Assembly (NCBI RefSeq): GCF_017068395.1
Contig: NZ_CP070619.1
Coordinates: 1,116,001-1,180,000, forward strand
DNA: 64,000 bases
Direction: 5' to 3'
Source: Rhodococcus pseudokoreensis
GTDB lineage: Bacteria > Actinomycetota > Actinomycetes > Mycobacteriales > Mycobacteriaceae
The notes beneath the pieces were generated by a model. The model searched no databases. It had not been told where the DNA came from and saw only the letters and a program-made list of their open reading frames with translations. The translations under genes and the position numbers were made by a program. This document shows positions 1 through 31,690 of the stretch, piece after piece (positions within the stretch are counted from its first letter, which is position 1; every line of letters begins with the position of its first letter).

Positions 1-21556
<21,556 letters not shown>

Positions 21557-22704
21557 GGGTTACTCCGTTCTCGAACGCGTGGCGACTGCCGCCTGTGTCT
21601 TTGGTGATTCGTAGCTCTCGGTCCCACGGACTGCGCCGCGGGCCGGTCTTCCGATGAACGCCATCACATGAACAGGCCCTGCCGGTTCGAAGCTTCTCGC
21701 GGAACAGGGACGTGCCGAGCGCGGGACGACCTGCGCTGATCGAAGAGTTCCACCACACTCGGAGTCGATGTCAGACGATCGTCCGAAACCCGATTGCCTG
21801 CGACGCTGAACACTCCAAGGCCCTTACATCCCGAACTACTCGCGGTGAGCGGGTTCATACGTGGCTCCGTTCTCTCATCGATCCAACAAGCGGCCACCCA
21901 ATCGGTGCTCGTCATCCTCCGAGTCGAGAGCCGAGTCTACGGCGCTGGTGAGGGAACGAAACATTGTCGCGTTCACTGCCTCGGCCTCCTCTCGATCGGT
22001 GGTGACATTTTCGGTTCGTACGGTCCCGCGGTAACGCCGGGAACTACATCGGTGTCAGATCCAGTACCGTTACCGGCGCTGCTGTGACGTACCCAACCCT
22101 CGATACTTCCAGAACCAGGCCTGAATTCGATCTTCGACGCGCTCATATTCAACAGGCAGAACCACATTCCGGGCGTCGCGTCCAACCCGAACACGGATAC
22201 CGTACCGAGAGTCGGAATTTCGCTAGGTGTACAACTGTCGTATCCAGTTTCATGTTCCGCCTCCCGACTGTCCTCCGTGCACGGTGCGGCCGATCCGGTG
22301 ATCGACCGCGGCGTTGAACACCCACTGCCCCCCCGTGACCGCAGTTTTTGCCAACCACCGTGTCTACCAAAGCCCCGCGCAGGTCTCAAAACGACGAACA
22401 CCCGAGGTTGCGCGCAGGGAATAACCGACCAGGTCCGTTACCCACCCGCATCGAGCGGAATACTGGACGCCCGACCATCGCCGGGCGAGCCTCCGGGTCG
22501 TGGCAGATCGCCCGCTGACCTGCCACGAAGAGGCGGCGGCGCGGCCACGCCAAGGGGGCGTGAGCCGACGACATCGCGGCCGCGTCCCAGCATCTGGAAC
22601 ACCCTCCCGAAACGCGACGCTTCCAGTGTCCGATTGGTCGCATTTGCCGCAGCGCGACCGATCGGAGGGCGACGGGACATATCTCACACCCCAACGCGCG
22701 CAAT
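21557..22704. other. Gene-poor leader/gap upstream of the NRPS
   Basis: No convincing gene lies in this stretch of about 1.15 kb. Base composition looks clearly less GC-rich than the flanking genes (some lines near 55%). The open frames on both strands are short, overlap each other, lack recognisable domains and lack the strong third-position GC bias of real genes here. The longest minus-strand candidate (about 21973-22401) has roughly 63% GC3 in the part I checked. The stretch may be a long 5' leader of the NRPS transcript, a decayed gene or acquired DNA. Confidence 0.6.
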
Positions 22705-22723
22705 GAAAGTAAGGCTAACCTAA
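22705..22723 (-). promoter_or_regulatory. IdeR/DtxR-type iron box
   Basis: The 19 bases GAAAGTAAGGCTAACCTAA match the degenerate IdeR/DmdR consensus TWAGGTWAGSCTWACCTWA at 17 of 19 positions; one half-site is perfect. The box lies 41 bases beyond the stop codon of the acetoacetyl-CoA synthetase gene, so it cannot be that gene's promoter. The next convincing gene in the minus direction is the NRPS. Inference: the NRPS is repressed by IdeR when iron is sufficient. Confidence 0.75.
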
Positions 22724-22764
22724 TTGTTGGCGTCCAACGGCACCGAGATCGGCGGAGTCGCTGC

Positions 22765-24705
22765 TCAGCGTCCGTGCCGCGCGAACCAGTCGAGCAGACC
22801 GGGGTCGTCGACGGCGCTGCGGTCCACCGTCCGCCCCGCGTCCGCGCCCTGGAAGATTCGCTTGAGCGGCACCTCGAGTTTCTTGCCGGTACGGGTGTGC
22901 GGGATGCCCGGCGCCTCGATGATGTCGTCGGGCACGTGCCGCGGAGAGGCCTGCTCCCGGATCGCTCCGCGGATCCGCTGCTTCAGCGCGTCGTCGAGTA
23001 CCGCACCCTCCGAGAGGACCACGAACAGCGGCATCCAGTACCCGCCGTCCGCCAGGTCGACCCCGACGACGAGCGCCTCGGCGACCTCCGGGAGCTTCTC
23101 CACCACCTGGTAGATGTCGGCGCTGCCCATCCGGATTCCATTGCGGTTCAACGTGGAATCGGACCTTCCGTGCATGAGGACGGTCCCGCGATCGGTGATC
23201 GTGATCCAGTCACCGTGTCGCCACACACCGGGAAAAACCTCGAAATAGGCTTCGTGGTAACGCTTTCCGTCCGGATCGTTCCAGAACGACACCGGCATGG
23301 ACGGCATCGGCGCGGTGACGACGAGTTCACCCACCGCGTCTCGCACCGGCCGCCCCGATTCGTCGAACGCCTCGACGGCAACCCCGAGACAGGGGGCGGA
23401 CAGCTCCCCTGGCCAGACGGGGACGGTGCGCGCTCCCCCGATGAACGCCGACACCACATCGGTCCCACCGGTGATCGACACGACGGGTACGCGGCGACCG
23501 ACGTTCTCCGACAGCCACAACGACGACGACGCCGGCAGAGTCGATCCCGTGACTCCCACCGCGCGGAGCGCGCTCAAATCGTGCTCGCGGACGGGGATCA
23601 CCCCCGCCTTGTCGCACGCGAGAACGTAGCCGGGACTGGTGCCGAGCACCGTGACACCCAGTCGTGACGCCAAGGCCCACAACGCATCCGGAGCCGGATG
23701 GGAAGGACTTCCGTCGTAGCAGACGATCGTGGCTCCCACCAGCAGACCCGCCGTCTGGAAGTTCCACATCATCCAACTGGGGCTGGTGTACCAGAAAAGT
23801 ATGTCTTCGCGGCCGAGGTCGAGGTGGAGCGCCAGCGACTTCACGTGCTCGAGCAGTACACCGCCGTGACCGTGCACGATGCCCTTCGGGAGGCCCGTGG
23901 TCCCCGAGGAGAACACCACCCACAACGGGTGGTCGAACGGGACGGGAACGGGCTCGAGTGCGCCGCCCCCGGCGGTCGCCTCCATCCAGGTGAGGGCACC
24001 GTCGACGGCGGCGCCCGCATCGAGGTGGGGCACCACCACCGTGAGGGCCGGCGACAATCCGGCCCGCAACTCGGCCACTGCCCCCAGCCGGTCGTGTTCC
24101 TTGCCCGCGAACCGGTACCCGTCCGCGGTGATCAGCGCCACCGGTTCCAGTTGACCCAGCCGATCGAGCGCGGCCGGCGCGGAATAGTCCTGCCCGCACG
24201 CGGCCCACACGGCGCCGAGCGACGCCGTGGCGAGAAACGCGACGACCGCCTCGGGGATGTTCGGAAGGTAGCCGACCACGCGATCACCGACCCCGACCCC
24301 GTGCTCGCGGAGCGTCGCCGCGAGACCCGCCACCGCAGAACGCAACTCGTCCCACCCGACGGAGACGTCGGGAAACCCCTCACCCGCGTACAGGATCGCC
24401 GGGGTGCCGGGCCGGGCGTTCCGGAAGACGTGGTCGACGTAGTTGAGCGTCGCACCCGGAAACCAGACGGCGCCCGGCATCGCGGCGTCGGCGAGGGCGG
24501 GCCCCGGATCGGTGGCGGACCGGAACTCGAAGTAGTCCCACACGTCCTGCCAGAACTCCCCCGGCGCCGCCACCGACCAGCGCCACAGCGACCGGTAGTC
24601 GTCGACCGTGACACTGTGACGCCGTCCGACGAACGCGGCGAAATCGGTGATCACCGCGTCGCGCACGTCGGCTTCGGTGGGAACCCATTGCGGATCGGCA
24701 GCCAT
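22765..24705 (-). CDS. Acetoacetyl-CoA synthetase (acetoacetate-CoA ligase)
   Basis: Activates acetoacetate to acetoacetyl-CoA with ATP in the cytosol. The 646-residue protein has the adenylate-forming core FSSGTTGLPKGIVHGHGG near residue 265 and the C-terminal lysine motif HTRTGKKLEVPLKRIF near residue 605. Length and the substrate-region pattern WMMWNFQTAGLLVGAT fit acetoacetyl-CoA synthetases better than acetyl-CoA synthetases. It lies 59 bases after the CitE-like lyase gene on the same strand and is probably the last gene of the leucine operon. There it would recover acetoacetate released by HMG-CoA cleavage. In M. tuberculosis the matching cluster contains the CoA transferase pair scoAB instead. 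The start is ATG 24705. Confidence 0.9.
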   Translation of the reverse strand: MAADPQWVPTEADVRDAVITDFAAFVGRRHSVTVDDYRSLWRWSVAAPGEFWQDVWDYFEFRSATDPGPALADAAMPGAVWFPGATLNYVDHVFRNARPGTPAILYAGEGFPDVSVGWDELRSAVAGLAATLREHGVGVGDRVVGYLPNIPEAVVAFLATASLGAVWAACGQDYSAPAALDRLGQLEPVALITADGYRFAGKEHDRLGAVAELRAGLSPALTVVVPHLDAGAAVDGALTWMEATAGGGALEPVPVPFDHPLWVVFSSGTTGLPKGIVHGHGGVLLEHVKSLALHLDLGREDILFWYTSPSWMMWNFQTAGLLVGATIVCYDGSPSHPAPDALWALASRLGVTVLGTSPGYVLACDKAGVIPVREHDLSALRAVGVTGSTLPASSSLWLSENVGRRVPVVSITGGTDVVSAFIGGARTVPVWPGELSAPCLGVAVEAFDESGRPVRDAVGELVVTAPMPSMPVSFWNDPDGKRYHEAYFEVFPGVWRHGDWITITDRGTVLMHGRSDSTLNRNGIRMGSADIYQVVEKLPEVAEALVVGVDLADGGYWMPLFVVLSEGAVLDDALKQRIRGAIREQASPRHVPDDIIEAPGIPHTRTGKKLEVPLKRIFQGADAGRTVDRSAVDDPGLLDWFARHGR

Positions 24706-24764
24706 GGGACCATCTTCCCCGAGAGCAAGGCCGGTCCGCGCTCTTTCGCCGCCTACCGCCGGCC

Positions 24765-25598
24765 TCAGGCCGGCTTGTCCCCCGCCGAATCGACCTGTGA
24801 GCGGCGCAGGATCGCCTCGGCGTGACGCAGGACCGGCGCGTCCACCATCTTTCCCTCGAACGCGAACACCCCGCGCTGGTCGGCGACGGCGGCGAGAACC
24901 CGCGTCGCCCAGTCGACGTCCTCGTCGGACGGTGCGTACGCCTCACGGATCACCGCGACCTGACCCGGGTGGATGGCGACCTTGACATCGAATCCGACAG
25001 CGACGGCGTCGAGGGCCTCGGCGCGCAACCCGTCCAGGTCCTTGATGTCGAGGTAGACGGAGTCCAGCGCGAGCCGGTGATAACCCTTGGCCGCCAGCAG
25101 CGTCGACGACCGCACCTGGGTGGCGACGTCGCGGTAGCTGCCGTCGTCGCGGCGGCTGGAGTTGCCGCCCATCGCGGCGACGAGGTCCTCGGCCCCCCAC
25201 ATCACGCCGATGGTGCTGGCCGCCAACGCGATCTCGGTGACTGCGAGCGCGCCGAGCGGCGACTCGACCAGGGCGATCACCTCGCGCGGAGCCAGCGACA
25301 GCACCTGGTCGGCCGACTCGCACTTGGCCAGCATGAGCCGGGTGTAGCGGGTGCCGTCGAGCGCCAGCAGGTCGCGTTCGTGGTCTTCGGTGCCGACCGG
25401 GTTGACCCGCACGACGGTCCGATCGGGATCCAGCGGGGTGTCGATGAGGGCGACCCGGGCCGCCTCCTTGTCGCCGGGCGCCACCCCGTCCTCGAGGTCG
25501 AGGATCACGACGTCGGCGGCCGCGGCCGCCTTCGCATACCGTTCGGGCCGGTCCGCCGGGCAGAACAACCAGGCGGGACCGGGCAGTTCCCAGCTCAC
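24765..25598 (-). CDS. citE: CitE-like CoA-ester lyase (HpcH/HpaI fold)
   Basis: Belongs to the CitE/CLYBL family, 277 residues, and is the positional and family counterpart of M. tuberculosis Rv2498c, reported as a lyase for (R)-HMG-CoA and (R)-citramalyl-CoA in leucine and itaconate breakdown. Visible family features are LFCPADRPERYAKA at the N-terminus, the metal/CoA-binding ILDLEDGV near residue 33, VIALVESPLG near residue 108 and WGAEDL near residue 134. Its ATG overlaps the MaoC stop by four bases, implying translational coupling. Substrate is inferred from context, not from sequence alone. Confidence 0.88.
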   Translation of the reverse strand: MSWELPGPAWLFCPADRPERYAKAAAAADVVILDLEDGVAPGDKEAARVALIDTPLDPDRTVVRVNPVGTEDHERDLLALDGTRYTRLMLAKCESADQVLSLAPREVIALVESPLGALAVTEIALAASTIGVMWGAEDLVAAMGGNSSRRDDGSYRDVATQVRSSTLLAAKGYHRLALDSVYLDIKDLDGLRAEALDAVAVGFDVKVAIHPGQVAVIREAYAPSDEDVDWATRVLAAVADQRGVFAFEGKMVDAPVLRHAEAILRRSQVDSAGDKPA

Positions 25599-26110
25599 GA
25601 CGGCTTCTTCTGGACGAGGGTCTTGCGGACCGCGATCGCCACCACGTCGCCGTTCTGGTTGCGGCCGGTGTGCTCGAGCGTGACGATTCCCTCTCCGGGA
25701 CGGCTCTTCGATTCGCGCTTGTCCGCGATCTTCGTCTCCGCGTACAGCGTGTCCCCGTGGAACATCGGCTTCGGGAAACTGATCTCCGAGAACCCCAGGT
25801 TCGCGACGATGGTCCCCTGTGTCAGCTGCGCCACCGACAGTCCGACCAGCGTCGAGAGGGTGAACATCGAGTTGACGAGTCGCACGCCGAACTGGGTGCC
25901 CTCGCTGTATGCCGCGTCCAGGTGCAGGGCCTGGGTGTTCATCGTCTGCGTCGTGAAGAGGACGTTGTCGGCCTCGGTGACGGTCCGGCCGGGACGGTGC
26001 TCATACACCGCGCCCAGCTCGAACTCCTCGAACCACAGGCCACGCTGGACGATTCGCCTGGGCTCCGTGGTCGCAGATTCGGTGTCGGTGGTGCTCTCCG
26101 CGGAGGTCAC
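25595..26110 (-). CDS. MaoC-like enoyl-CoA hydratase
   Basis: A 171-residue single hotdog-fold protein of the MaoC dehydratase family, matching the position of M. tuberculosis Rv2499c (implicated as an itaconyl-CoA hydratase). It has the family's central segment TQTMNTQALHLDAAYSEGT and a C-terminal strand with HTGRNQNGDVV. It overlaps by four bases with both the acyl-CoA dehydrogenase gene before it and the CitE gene after it. The likely role is hydration of an unsaturated acyl-CoA intermediate of leucine or itaconate catabolism. Confidence 0.87.
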   Translation of the reverse strand: MTSAESTTDTESATTEPRRIVQRGLWFEEFELGAVYEHRPGRTVTEADNVLFTTQTMNTQALHLDAAYSEGTQFGVRLVNSMFTLSTLVGLSVAQLTQGTIVANLGFSEISFPKPMFHGDTLYAETKIADKRESKSRPGEGIVTLEHTGRNQNGDVVAIAVRKTLVQKKPS

Positions 26111-27267
26111 AGTCCCGCCTCCCGCGCGATCAGCATCAACTGCACCTCGGTGGTGCCCTCGCCGATCTCCAGGATCTTGCTGTCGCGGTAGTGCCGCGCC
26201 ACGGTGTACTCGTTCATGAATCCGTAGCCGCCGTGGATCTGAGTGGCGTCCCTGGCGTTGTCCATCGCGGCCTCGGAGGCGACCAGCTTGGCGATGGCGG
26301 CCTGCTTCTTGAACGGCTTGCCGGACAGCATCCGGGCGGCGGCGTCGTAGTACGCCGTGCGCGCGGTGTGGGCGCGCGCCTCCATGCGGGCGATCTTGAA
26401 GGCGATCGCCTGGTTGTGCCCGATCGGCCGCCCGAACGCCTCACGTTCCTTGGCGTACTTGACCGACTCGTCGACGCATCCCTGGGCGGCGCCGACGCTG
26501 AGCGCGGCGATGGCGATGCGCCCCTCGTCGAGGATCCGCAGGAAGTTCGCGTACCCGCGACCGCGCTCGCCGAGCAGGTTCTCCTCCGGGACGCGCACGT
26601 CCGCGAACGTGAGCGGATGGGTGTCGGAGGCGTTCCAGCCGACCTTGTTGTACGCCGGTTCGGCGGTGAAGCCGGGGGTCGACGTGGGCACGAGGATGGT
26701 GGAGATCTCCTTCTTGCCGTCCTTCGTCCCGGTCACCGCGGTGACGGTGACGAGCTTGGTGATGTCCGTTCCGGAGTTGGTGATGAACTGCTTGTTGCCG
26801 TTGATGATCCATTCACCGCTGTCGAACTTCGCGGTGGTCTTCGTGCCGCCGGCGTCGCTTCCGGCACCCGGCTCGGTGAGCCCGAACGCGGCCAGGCTCT
26901 TGCCGCTCGTCAACTGCGGCAGCCACTCCTGCTTCTGCTCCTCGTTGCCGAACCGGTAGATCGGCATCGCACCCAGCGACACGCCGGCTTCCAGGGTGAT
27001 CGCGACGCTCTGGTCGACCTTGCCGAGTTCTTCGAGTGCCAGGCAGAGGGCGAAGTAGTCGCCGCCCATTCCGCCGTACTCCTCGGGGAACGGCAGGCCG
27101 AACAGGCCCATGTCGGCCATCCCCGACACCACCTCGTACGGGAACGTGTGGTTGGCGTCGTGTTCCGCCGCGACCGGTGCCACCACGTTCTTGGCGAAGT
27201 CTGCGACGGTCTTCGCCAACTGCTGGTACTCGTCCGGAAGCTGGCCGGTGGCAAGGAATTCAGTCAT
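26107..27267 (-). CDS. Acyl-CoA dehydrogenase, probably isovaleryl-CoA dehydrogenase (FadE19-like)
   Basis: FAD-dependent alpha,beta-dehydrogenation of an acyl-CoA, by context isovaleryl-CoA from leucine. The 386-residue protein has the family pattern [15 protein letters not shown] near residue 152, [20 protein letters not shown] near residue 344 and the C-terminal [12 protein letters not shown]. The Glu of GEGT is in the usual catalytic-base position. Its start overlaps the accA1 stop by four bases. The order accD1-accA1-fadE19-maoC-citE is that of the mycobacterial leucine-degradation cluster, which is the main support for the substrate. Confidence 0.9.
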   Translation of the reverse strand: MTEFLATGQLPDEYQQLAKTVADFAKNVVAPVAAEHDANHTFPYEVVSGMADMGLFGLPFPEEYGGMGGDYFALCLALEELGKVDQSVAITLEAGVSLGAMPIYRFGNEEQKQEWLPQLTSGKSLAAFGLTEPGAGSDAGGTKTTAKFDSGEWIINGNKQFITNSGTDITKLVTVTAVTGTKDGKKEISTILVPTSTPGFTAEPAYNKVGWNASDTHPLTFADVRVPEENLLGERGRGYANFLRILDEGRIAIAALSVGAAQGCVDESVKYAKEREAFGRPIGHNQAIAFKIARMEARAHTARTAYYDAAARMLSGKPFKKQAAIAKLVASEAAMDNARDATQIHGGYGFMNEYTVARHYRDSKILEIGEGTTEVQLMLIAREAGL

Positions 27268-29273
27268 GACGCGTCTTCTTTCGTGTCGGTGGTGTCGGTG
27301 TGCGGGGTGACTCGTGCGAGCAGTTGGTCGACCATCACCTGGTCACCCGGCGCGACGAGGACGTCGACGACGCCGTCGACGGGCGCGGTGAGCGAATGCT
27401 CCATCTTCATCGCCTCGACCACGACGAGTGTCTGGCCGGCGGTGACGTGGGCGCCCGCCTCGGCGCCGACCGCGATGACGGATCCGGGCATGGGACTGGT
27501 GATCTCCGCCTCGCCTGCGTGGACGTCGCCGGTGCGGACACTGAGTTCGCGGACCTCACGCAGCATCGTCGTGCCGTCGGACCCCGCGAGCCAGATGTGC
27601 CCGTCGGTCTGGGCGACGCGGTAGGTCTCGCGCCTGCCGTCGATCACCACCGACAGCGTGGACCCGTCGAGCGTCGCGGTCAGCGACAGGGTGTCGCCGT
27701 CCTCGACCTGTGCGGTGGCCTCGGACGGACTGCCCGTGATCCGCACGTGGTCGGTGCGGGTGGGCGAGGACAACCGGATGCTGGTGGGTGCCGGCGTCCC
27801 GACCCGCCAGCCGCTCGGAACGTCCCACGGGTCGGCCTGCGCACGCTCGGGCCAGCGCTGCAACCACCGGAACGCCGCCGCGGCGATCAGGGCGGCATCG
27901 GTGGCCTCCGCGGCGACGAAGTCCTCGAGCCGCCGGTCGAGCAGTCCGGTGTCGAGGGCGCCCGCCACCACGTCCGGGTCGGCGAGCAGGAAGCGCGCGA
28001 ACTCGATGTTGGTGACCACTCCCAGCACACCGGTCCCGGCGAGGGCGCGATCCAGTTTCCGCAGCGCGCCGGCGCGGTCGCCGGCGTGGGCGATGACCTT
28101 CGCCAGCATCGGGTCGTAATCGCTGCCCACCACCGTGCCGGGCTGCAACCCGGAATCGACGCGGACACCAGGGCCTGCGGGTTCGACGACGTCGGCCACG
28201 AGTCCGCCGGTGGGGAGGAACCCGCGACTGGGGTCCTCGGCGTAGACGCGGGCTTCGATGGCGTGCCCGGTGAGGGTGATGTCGTCCTGGGTGAAGCCGA
28301 GCGGCTCACCGGCGGCCACTCGTACCTGCCACTCGACGAGGTCGAGGCCCGTCACGAGTTCGGTGACCGGGTGCTCGACCTGCAGCCGGGTGTTCATCTC
28401 CATGAAGAAGAACTCGTCGGGCTTGTCGGCGGAGACGATGAACTCGACGGTTCCCGCACCGGAGTAGTCGACGCTGCGCGCGGTGTTGCAGGCGGCCTCG
28501 CCGATCCGGGCGCGCGTCGCCTCGTCCAGCAGCGGCGACGGCGCCTCCTCGATGACCTTCTGGTGGCGGCGCTGCAGACTGCATTCGCGCTCACCGAGAT
28601 GAACGACGTTGCCGTGTCCGTCCGCGAGGATCTGCACCTCGATGTGCCGGGGGCGCAGCACGAATCGCTCGAGGAAGAGTGTGTCGTCGCCGAACGCCGA
28701 CGCCGCTTCACGCCGCGCGCTGCGCAGCGCGTCGGCCAGCGCGCCCGGCTCCTCCACCAGGCGCATGCCCTTGCCGCCGCCGCCTGCCGACGGCTTGACG
28801 AGCACCGGGTATCCGATGTCGCCTGCGGCCGCGATCAGTTCGTCGTCGGACAGGCCGGGCCGGGCGATGCCGGGGACGACCGGAACGTCGAACTTCGCCA
28901 CCGCGTTCTTGGCGGTGATCTTGTCGCCCATCACCTCGATGGCGTGCGCGGACGGGCCGAGAAACGCGATCCCCGCATCGGCGCACGCGCCCGCGAACTT
29001 GGAGTTCTCCGACAGGAACCCGTAACCGGGATGGATCCCCTGCGCACCGGTCGCCTGCGCCGCCGCGATCACCTTCTCGATGACGAGGTAACTCTCCCGG
29101 GCCGCGGCCGGGCCGAGCAGGACCGCGGTGTCGGCCTCGCGGACGTGCCGCGCGTCCCGATCCGCCTCGCTGAAGACGGCGACGGAGCGGATTCCCATGG
29201 CCCGCAGCGTGCGGATCACGCGCACCGCGATCTCGCCGCGGTTGGCCACCAGGACGGTATCTATCCGAGTCAT
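27264..29273 (-). CDS. accA1: Acyl-CoA (methylcrotonyl-CoA-type) carboxylase alpha chain, biotin-carrying
   Basis: Carboxylates biotin with ATP and bicarbonate and passes CO2 to the AccD1 partner. The protein has about 669 residues: an ATP-grasp biotin carboxylase domain ([17 protein letters not shown] at the N-terminus, [10 protein letters not shown], the glycine-rich [28 protein letters not shown]) and a C-terminal biotinyl domain with VEAMKMEHS. Two ATGs are possible, at 29282 and 29273. I chose 29273 because GGA is nine bases upstream and the protein then starts like AccA1; the other ATG has no spacing to a ribosome site. It lies just after accD1. Confidence 0.93.
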   Translation of the reverse strand: MTRIDTVLVANRGEIAVRVIRTLRAMGIRSVAVFSEADRDARHVREADTAVLLGPAAARESYLVIEKVIAAAQATGAQGIHPGYGFLSENSKFAGACADAGIAFLGPSAHAIEVMGDKITAKNAVAKFDVPVVPGIARPGLSDDELIAAAGDIGYPVLVKPSAGGGGKGMRLVEEPGALADALRSARREAASAFGDDTLFLERFVLRPRHIEVQILADGHGNVVHLGERECSLQRRHQKVIEEAPSPLLDEATRARIGEAACNTARSVDYSGAGTVEFIVSADKPDEFFFMEMNTRLQVEHPVTELVTGLDLVEWQVRVAAGEPLGFTQDDITLTGHAIEARVYAEDPSRGFLPTGGLVADVVEPAGPGVRVDSGLQPGTVVGSDYDPMLAKVIAHAGDRAGALRKLDRALAGTGVLGVVTNIEFARFLLADPDVVAGALDTGLLDRRLEDFVAAEATDAALIAAAAFRWLQRWPERAQADPWDVPSGWRVGTPAPTSIRLSSPTRTDHVRITGSPSEATAQVEDGDTLSLTATLDGSTLSVVIDGRRETYRVAQTDGHIWLAGSDGTTMLREVRELSVRTGDVHAGEAEITSPMPGSVIAVGAEAGAHVTAGQTLVVVEAMKMEHSLTAPVDGVVDVLVAPGDQVMVDQLLARVTPHTDTTDTKEDAS

Positions 29274-29287
29274 TTCAGTCATTCCAC

Positions 29288-30877
29288 TCACATCCGGAAA
29301 ACGCCGTAGGAGACCGGCTCGACCGGTGCGTTCGCACACACCGAGAGCGCCAGTCCGAGAACAGTTCTGGTATCGGCGGGGTCGATGATGCCGTCGTCCC
29401 ACAGCCTGGCGGTCGAGTAGTACGGGTTGCCCTGCGCCTCGTACTGCTCACGGATCGGCGCCTTGAACGCCTCCTCGTCGTCGGCCGACCACGGGTTGCC
29501 CGCGCTGTCCAGTTGCTCGCTGCGCACCGTCGACAGCACTGACGCCGCCTGCTCCCCGCCCATCACGGAGATCCGGGCGTTCGGCCACATCCACAGGAAC
29601 CGCGGCGAGTACGCCCGCCCGCACATCGAGTAGTTGCCCGCCCCGTAGGAGCCGCCGATCACGACGGTCAGCTTCGGAACCCGCGCACACGCCACCGCGG
29701 TCACCATCTTCGCGCCGTGCTTGGCGATGCCGCCCGCCTCGTAGTCGCGGCCGACCATGAAGCCGGCGATGTTCTGCAGGAACAGCAGCGGAATCTTGCG
29801 CTTGTCGCACAGTTCGATGAAATGCGCGCCCTTCATCGCGGACTCGGCGAACAGCACACCGTTGTTGGCGACGATGCCGACCGGGTGGCCCTCGATGTGC
29901 GCGAAACCGGTGACCAGGGTCTTGCCGTACTCGGCCTTGAACTCCTGGAATTCACCACCATCGACGATGCGGTCGATGACCTCGTGGACGTCGTAGGGGG
30001 TACGCGGGTCGGTGGGGACCACGTCGTAGAGGTCGGTCTGCTGCGCCGTCGCGGGGACGGCGCTGATCACGTCCCACGGACGTTCGGCGCGCGGGCCGAG
30101 GGTCGCGACGATGTTCCGCACGATCCGCAGCGCGTCCTGGTCGTCTTCCGCGAGGTGGTCGGTGACCCCCGAGACCTTGGAGTGCAGGTCGCCGCCGCCG
30201 AGTTCCTCGGCGGTCACGACCTCACCGGTGGCCGCCTTCACGAGCGGCGGGCCGCCCAGGAAGATGGTGCCCTGGTTGCGGACGATGACCGCCTCGTCGC
30301 TCATGGCGGGCACGTAGGCGCCGCCCGCGGTGCAGGAGCCGAGGACCGCCGCGATCTGCGGGATGCCCTGCGCGCTCATCGTCGCCTGGTTGTAGAAGAT
30401 GCGCCCGAAGTGCTCGCGGTCGGGGAACACCTCGTCCTGCCTGGGGAGGAATGCTCCGCCGGAGTCGACGAGGTAGATGCAGGGAAGCTGATTCTGCAGC
30501 GCGATCTCCTGCGCCCGCAGGTGCTTCTTCACCGTCATCGGGTAGTAGGTACCGCCCTTGACGGTCGCGTCGTTGGCGACGATCACGCATTCGCGACCGG
30601 ACACCCGGCCGATGCCGGCGATGACGCCCGCTCCGGGGCTCTCGTCGTCGTACAGTCCGTTCGCCGCGAGCGGCGAGATCTCGAGGAACGGGCTGCCGGG
30701 ATCGAGCAGTGTGTCCACCCGATCGCGGGGCAGCAGCTTACCTCGGCTCACGTGCCGCTCGCGTGACTTCTCGCTGCCGCCGAGTGCGGCCACGGCCAGC
30801 CGCGACTTCAGCTCGTCGACCAATTTCGTGTGCTCTGCCCGGTAGCCCTCCCGTGCAGTGGTTCCGCCCAGTGCCAT
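29288..30877 (-). CDS. accD1: Acyl-CoA (methylcrotonyl-CoA-type) carboxylase beta chain
   Basis: Carboxyltransferase subunit, 529 residues, that moves CO2 from biotin to an acyl-CoA, by context 3-methylcrotonyl-CoA. The crotonase-fold halves are visible: [24 protein letters not shown] and [16 protein letters not shown] in the N-terminal half; [41 protein letters not shown] and [11 protein letters not shown] in the C-terminal half. It is the first gene of the operon. The control region in front of it (30878-30993) is shared with the divergent TetR gene. Confidence 0.93.
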   Translation of the reverse strand: MALGGTTAREGYRAEHTKLVDELKSRLAVAALGGSEKSRERHVSRGKLLPRDRVDTLLDPGSPFLEISPLAANGLYDDESPGAGVIAGIGRVSGRECVIVANDATVKGGTYYPMTVKKHLRAQEIALQNQLPCIYLVDSGGAFLPRQDEVFPDREHFGRIFYNQATMSAQGIPQIAAVLGSCTAGGAYVPAMSDEAVIVRNQGTIFLGGPPLVKAATGEVVTAEELGGGDLHSKVSGVTDHLAEDDQDALRIVRNIVATLGPRAERPWDVISAVPATAQQTDLYDVVPTDPRTPYDVHEVIDRIVDGGEFQEFKAEYGKTLVTGFAHIEGHPVGIVANNGVLFAESAMKGAHFIELCDKRKIPLLFLQNIAGFMVGRDYEAGGIAKHGAKMVTAVACARVPKLTVVIGGSYGAGNYSMCGRAYSPRFLWMWPNARISVMGGEQAASVLSTVRSEQLDSAGNPWSADDEEAFKAPIREQYEAQGNPYYSTARLWDDGIIDPADTRTVLGLALSVCANAPVEPVSYGVFRM

Positions 30878-30912
30878 CCTGCCGCCTTCTTTTCTTGACG
30901 CCCGTGCCGAGT

Positions 30913-30957
30913 GAGTTAATACTCGATAACTGAAACTAAGATAACTGTGATTAACTG
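30913..30957. promoter_or_regulatory. Putative operator between accD1 and the TetR gene
   Basis: An AT-rich island in the divergent promoter region. It holds two exact copies of GATAACTG (30925-30932 and 30940-30947, 15 bases apart) and an inverted pair AGTTAAT (30914-30920) / ATTAACT (30950-30956). Such symmetry between a TetR gene and the operon it faces suggests the repressor's binding site and overlapping promoters. No -10/-35 pair could be fixed with confidence. Confidence 0.5.
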
Positions 30958-30993
30958 AGTTGTCCAGACCACACCGCGGAAAAGAGCAAGGCG

Positions 30994-31641
30994 ATGACTG
31001 CAGACGTCGACGGCACCGAAGCGACGACCCCGACCATCGACAGCACAGGGGCCCCGATCACGCGCCGCGAGCAGATGAAGGCGGACCGCCGCCGCCAGCT
31101 GCTCGACGCCGCCGCCCGCCTCATCGCCGAGCGGGGCTTCCTCGGAGTCCGCCTCGAGGACCTCGGCTCCGCGGCGGGAATCAGCGGTCCCGCCGTGTAC
31201 CGGCACTTCCCCAACAAGGACGCCGTCCTCGTCGAACTGCTCGTCGGGATCAGTACGCGACTGTTCGAAGGCGGGTCTCTCGTCGCGGCGGAGGCAACGT
31301 CCCCGGACGCGGCACTGGAAGGTCTGATCGATTTCCATCTCGACTTCGCGCTCGGGGAACCCGACCTCATTCGGATCCAGGACCGAGACCTGGAGAGCCT
31401 GCCCACCGACGCGCGCCGGGAGGTCCGGCAGAAGCAGCGGCGTTACGTGGAGATCTGGGTGAAGGTGCTTCTGCAGGTGGATCCGTCGCTGGACGAGACG
31501 GATGCCCGCACCAAGGCGCACGCCACGTTCGGGCTCATCAACTCGACCCCGCACAGCGCCGACCCCGCTACCCCGTCGCGCACCCGGAAAGTGCTGCGCG
31601 ACATGACCTTCTCATGCCTGCGGCCCGTGAGTACTTGTTAA
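30994..31641 (+). CDS. TetR-family repressor of the leucine operon
   Basis: A 215-residue regulator with an N-terminal TetR helix-turn-helix ([44 protein letters not shown], about residues 32-80) and a variable ligand-binding C-terminal half. It is transcribed away from accD1, as Rv2506 is in M. tuberculosis, so it probably represses the accD1-to-citE operon and responds to a CoA intermediate. The last codons (RPVSTC) lie inside the stem of a 25-bp terminator hairpin, so its C-terminus is partly dictated by that structure. The start is ATG 30994. Confidence 0.9.
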   Translation: MTADVDGTEATTPTIDSTGAPITRREQMKADRRRQLLDAAARLIAERGFLGVRLEDLGSAAGISGPAVYRHFPNKDAVLVELLVGISTRLFEGGSLVAAEATSPDAALEGLIDFHLDFALGEPDLIRIQDRDLESLPTDARREVRQKQRRYVEIWVKVLLQVDPSLDETDARTKAHATFGLINSTPHSADPATPSRTRKVLRDMTFSCLRPVSTC

Positions 31642-31674
31642 CCGCGGGCGGTTGACAAGTACTCACGGGCCGCA
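31619..31674. terminator. Long bidirectional hairpin terminator
   Basis: Two 25-base arms (31619-31643 and 31650-31674) pair with a single T/C mismatch around a six-base GCGGGC loop. The hairpin includes the TAA stop of the TetR gene and ends 16 bases before the stop of the convergent GlsB-like gene, so it can serve both transcripts. There is no long T-run, which is common in actinobacteria. Confidence 0.8.
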
Positions 31675-31690
31675 AGGCACTGTCGGGTGG

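Noticed and set aside
21973..22401. A 142-residue minus-strand open frame in the gap before the NRPS
   Set aside because: About 63% GC at third positions in the part checked, no ribosome site identified and no recognised domain. It is noted only as a possible decayed gene.
22386..22703. A 105-residue minus-strand frame starting just after the iron box
   Set aside because: It overlaps several equally poor frames, has a TTG start without a ribosome site and an Arg/Cys-rich translation with no domain.
22705..22723. Iron box as control of acetoacetyl-CoA synthetase
   Set aside because: It is at the 3' side of that gene, 41 bases after its stop.
27300..29309. A 669-residue plus-strand open frame
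   Set aside because: It lies opposite accA1, whose biotin carboxylase and biotinyl motifs are clear.
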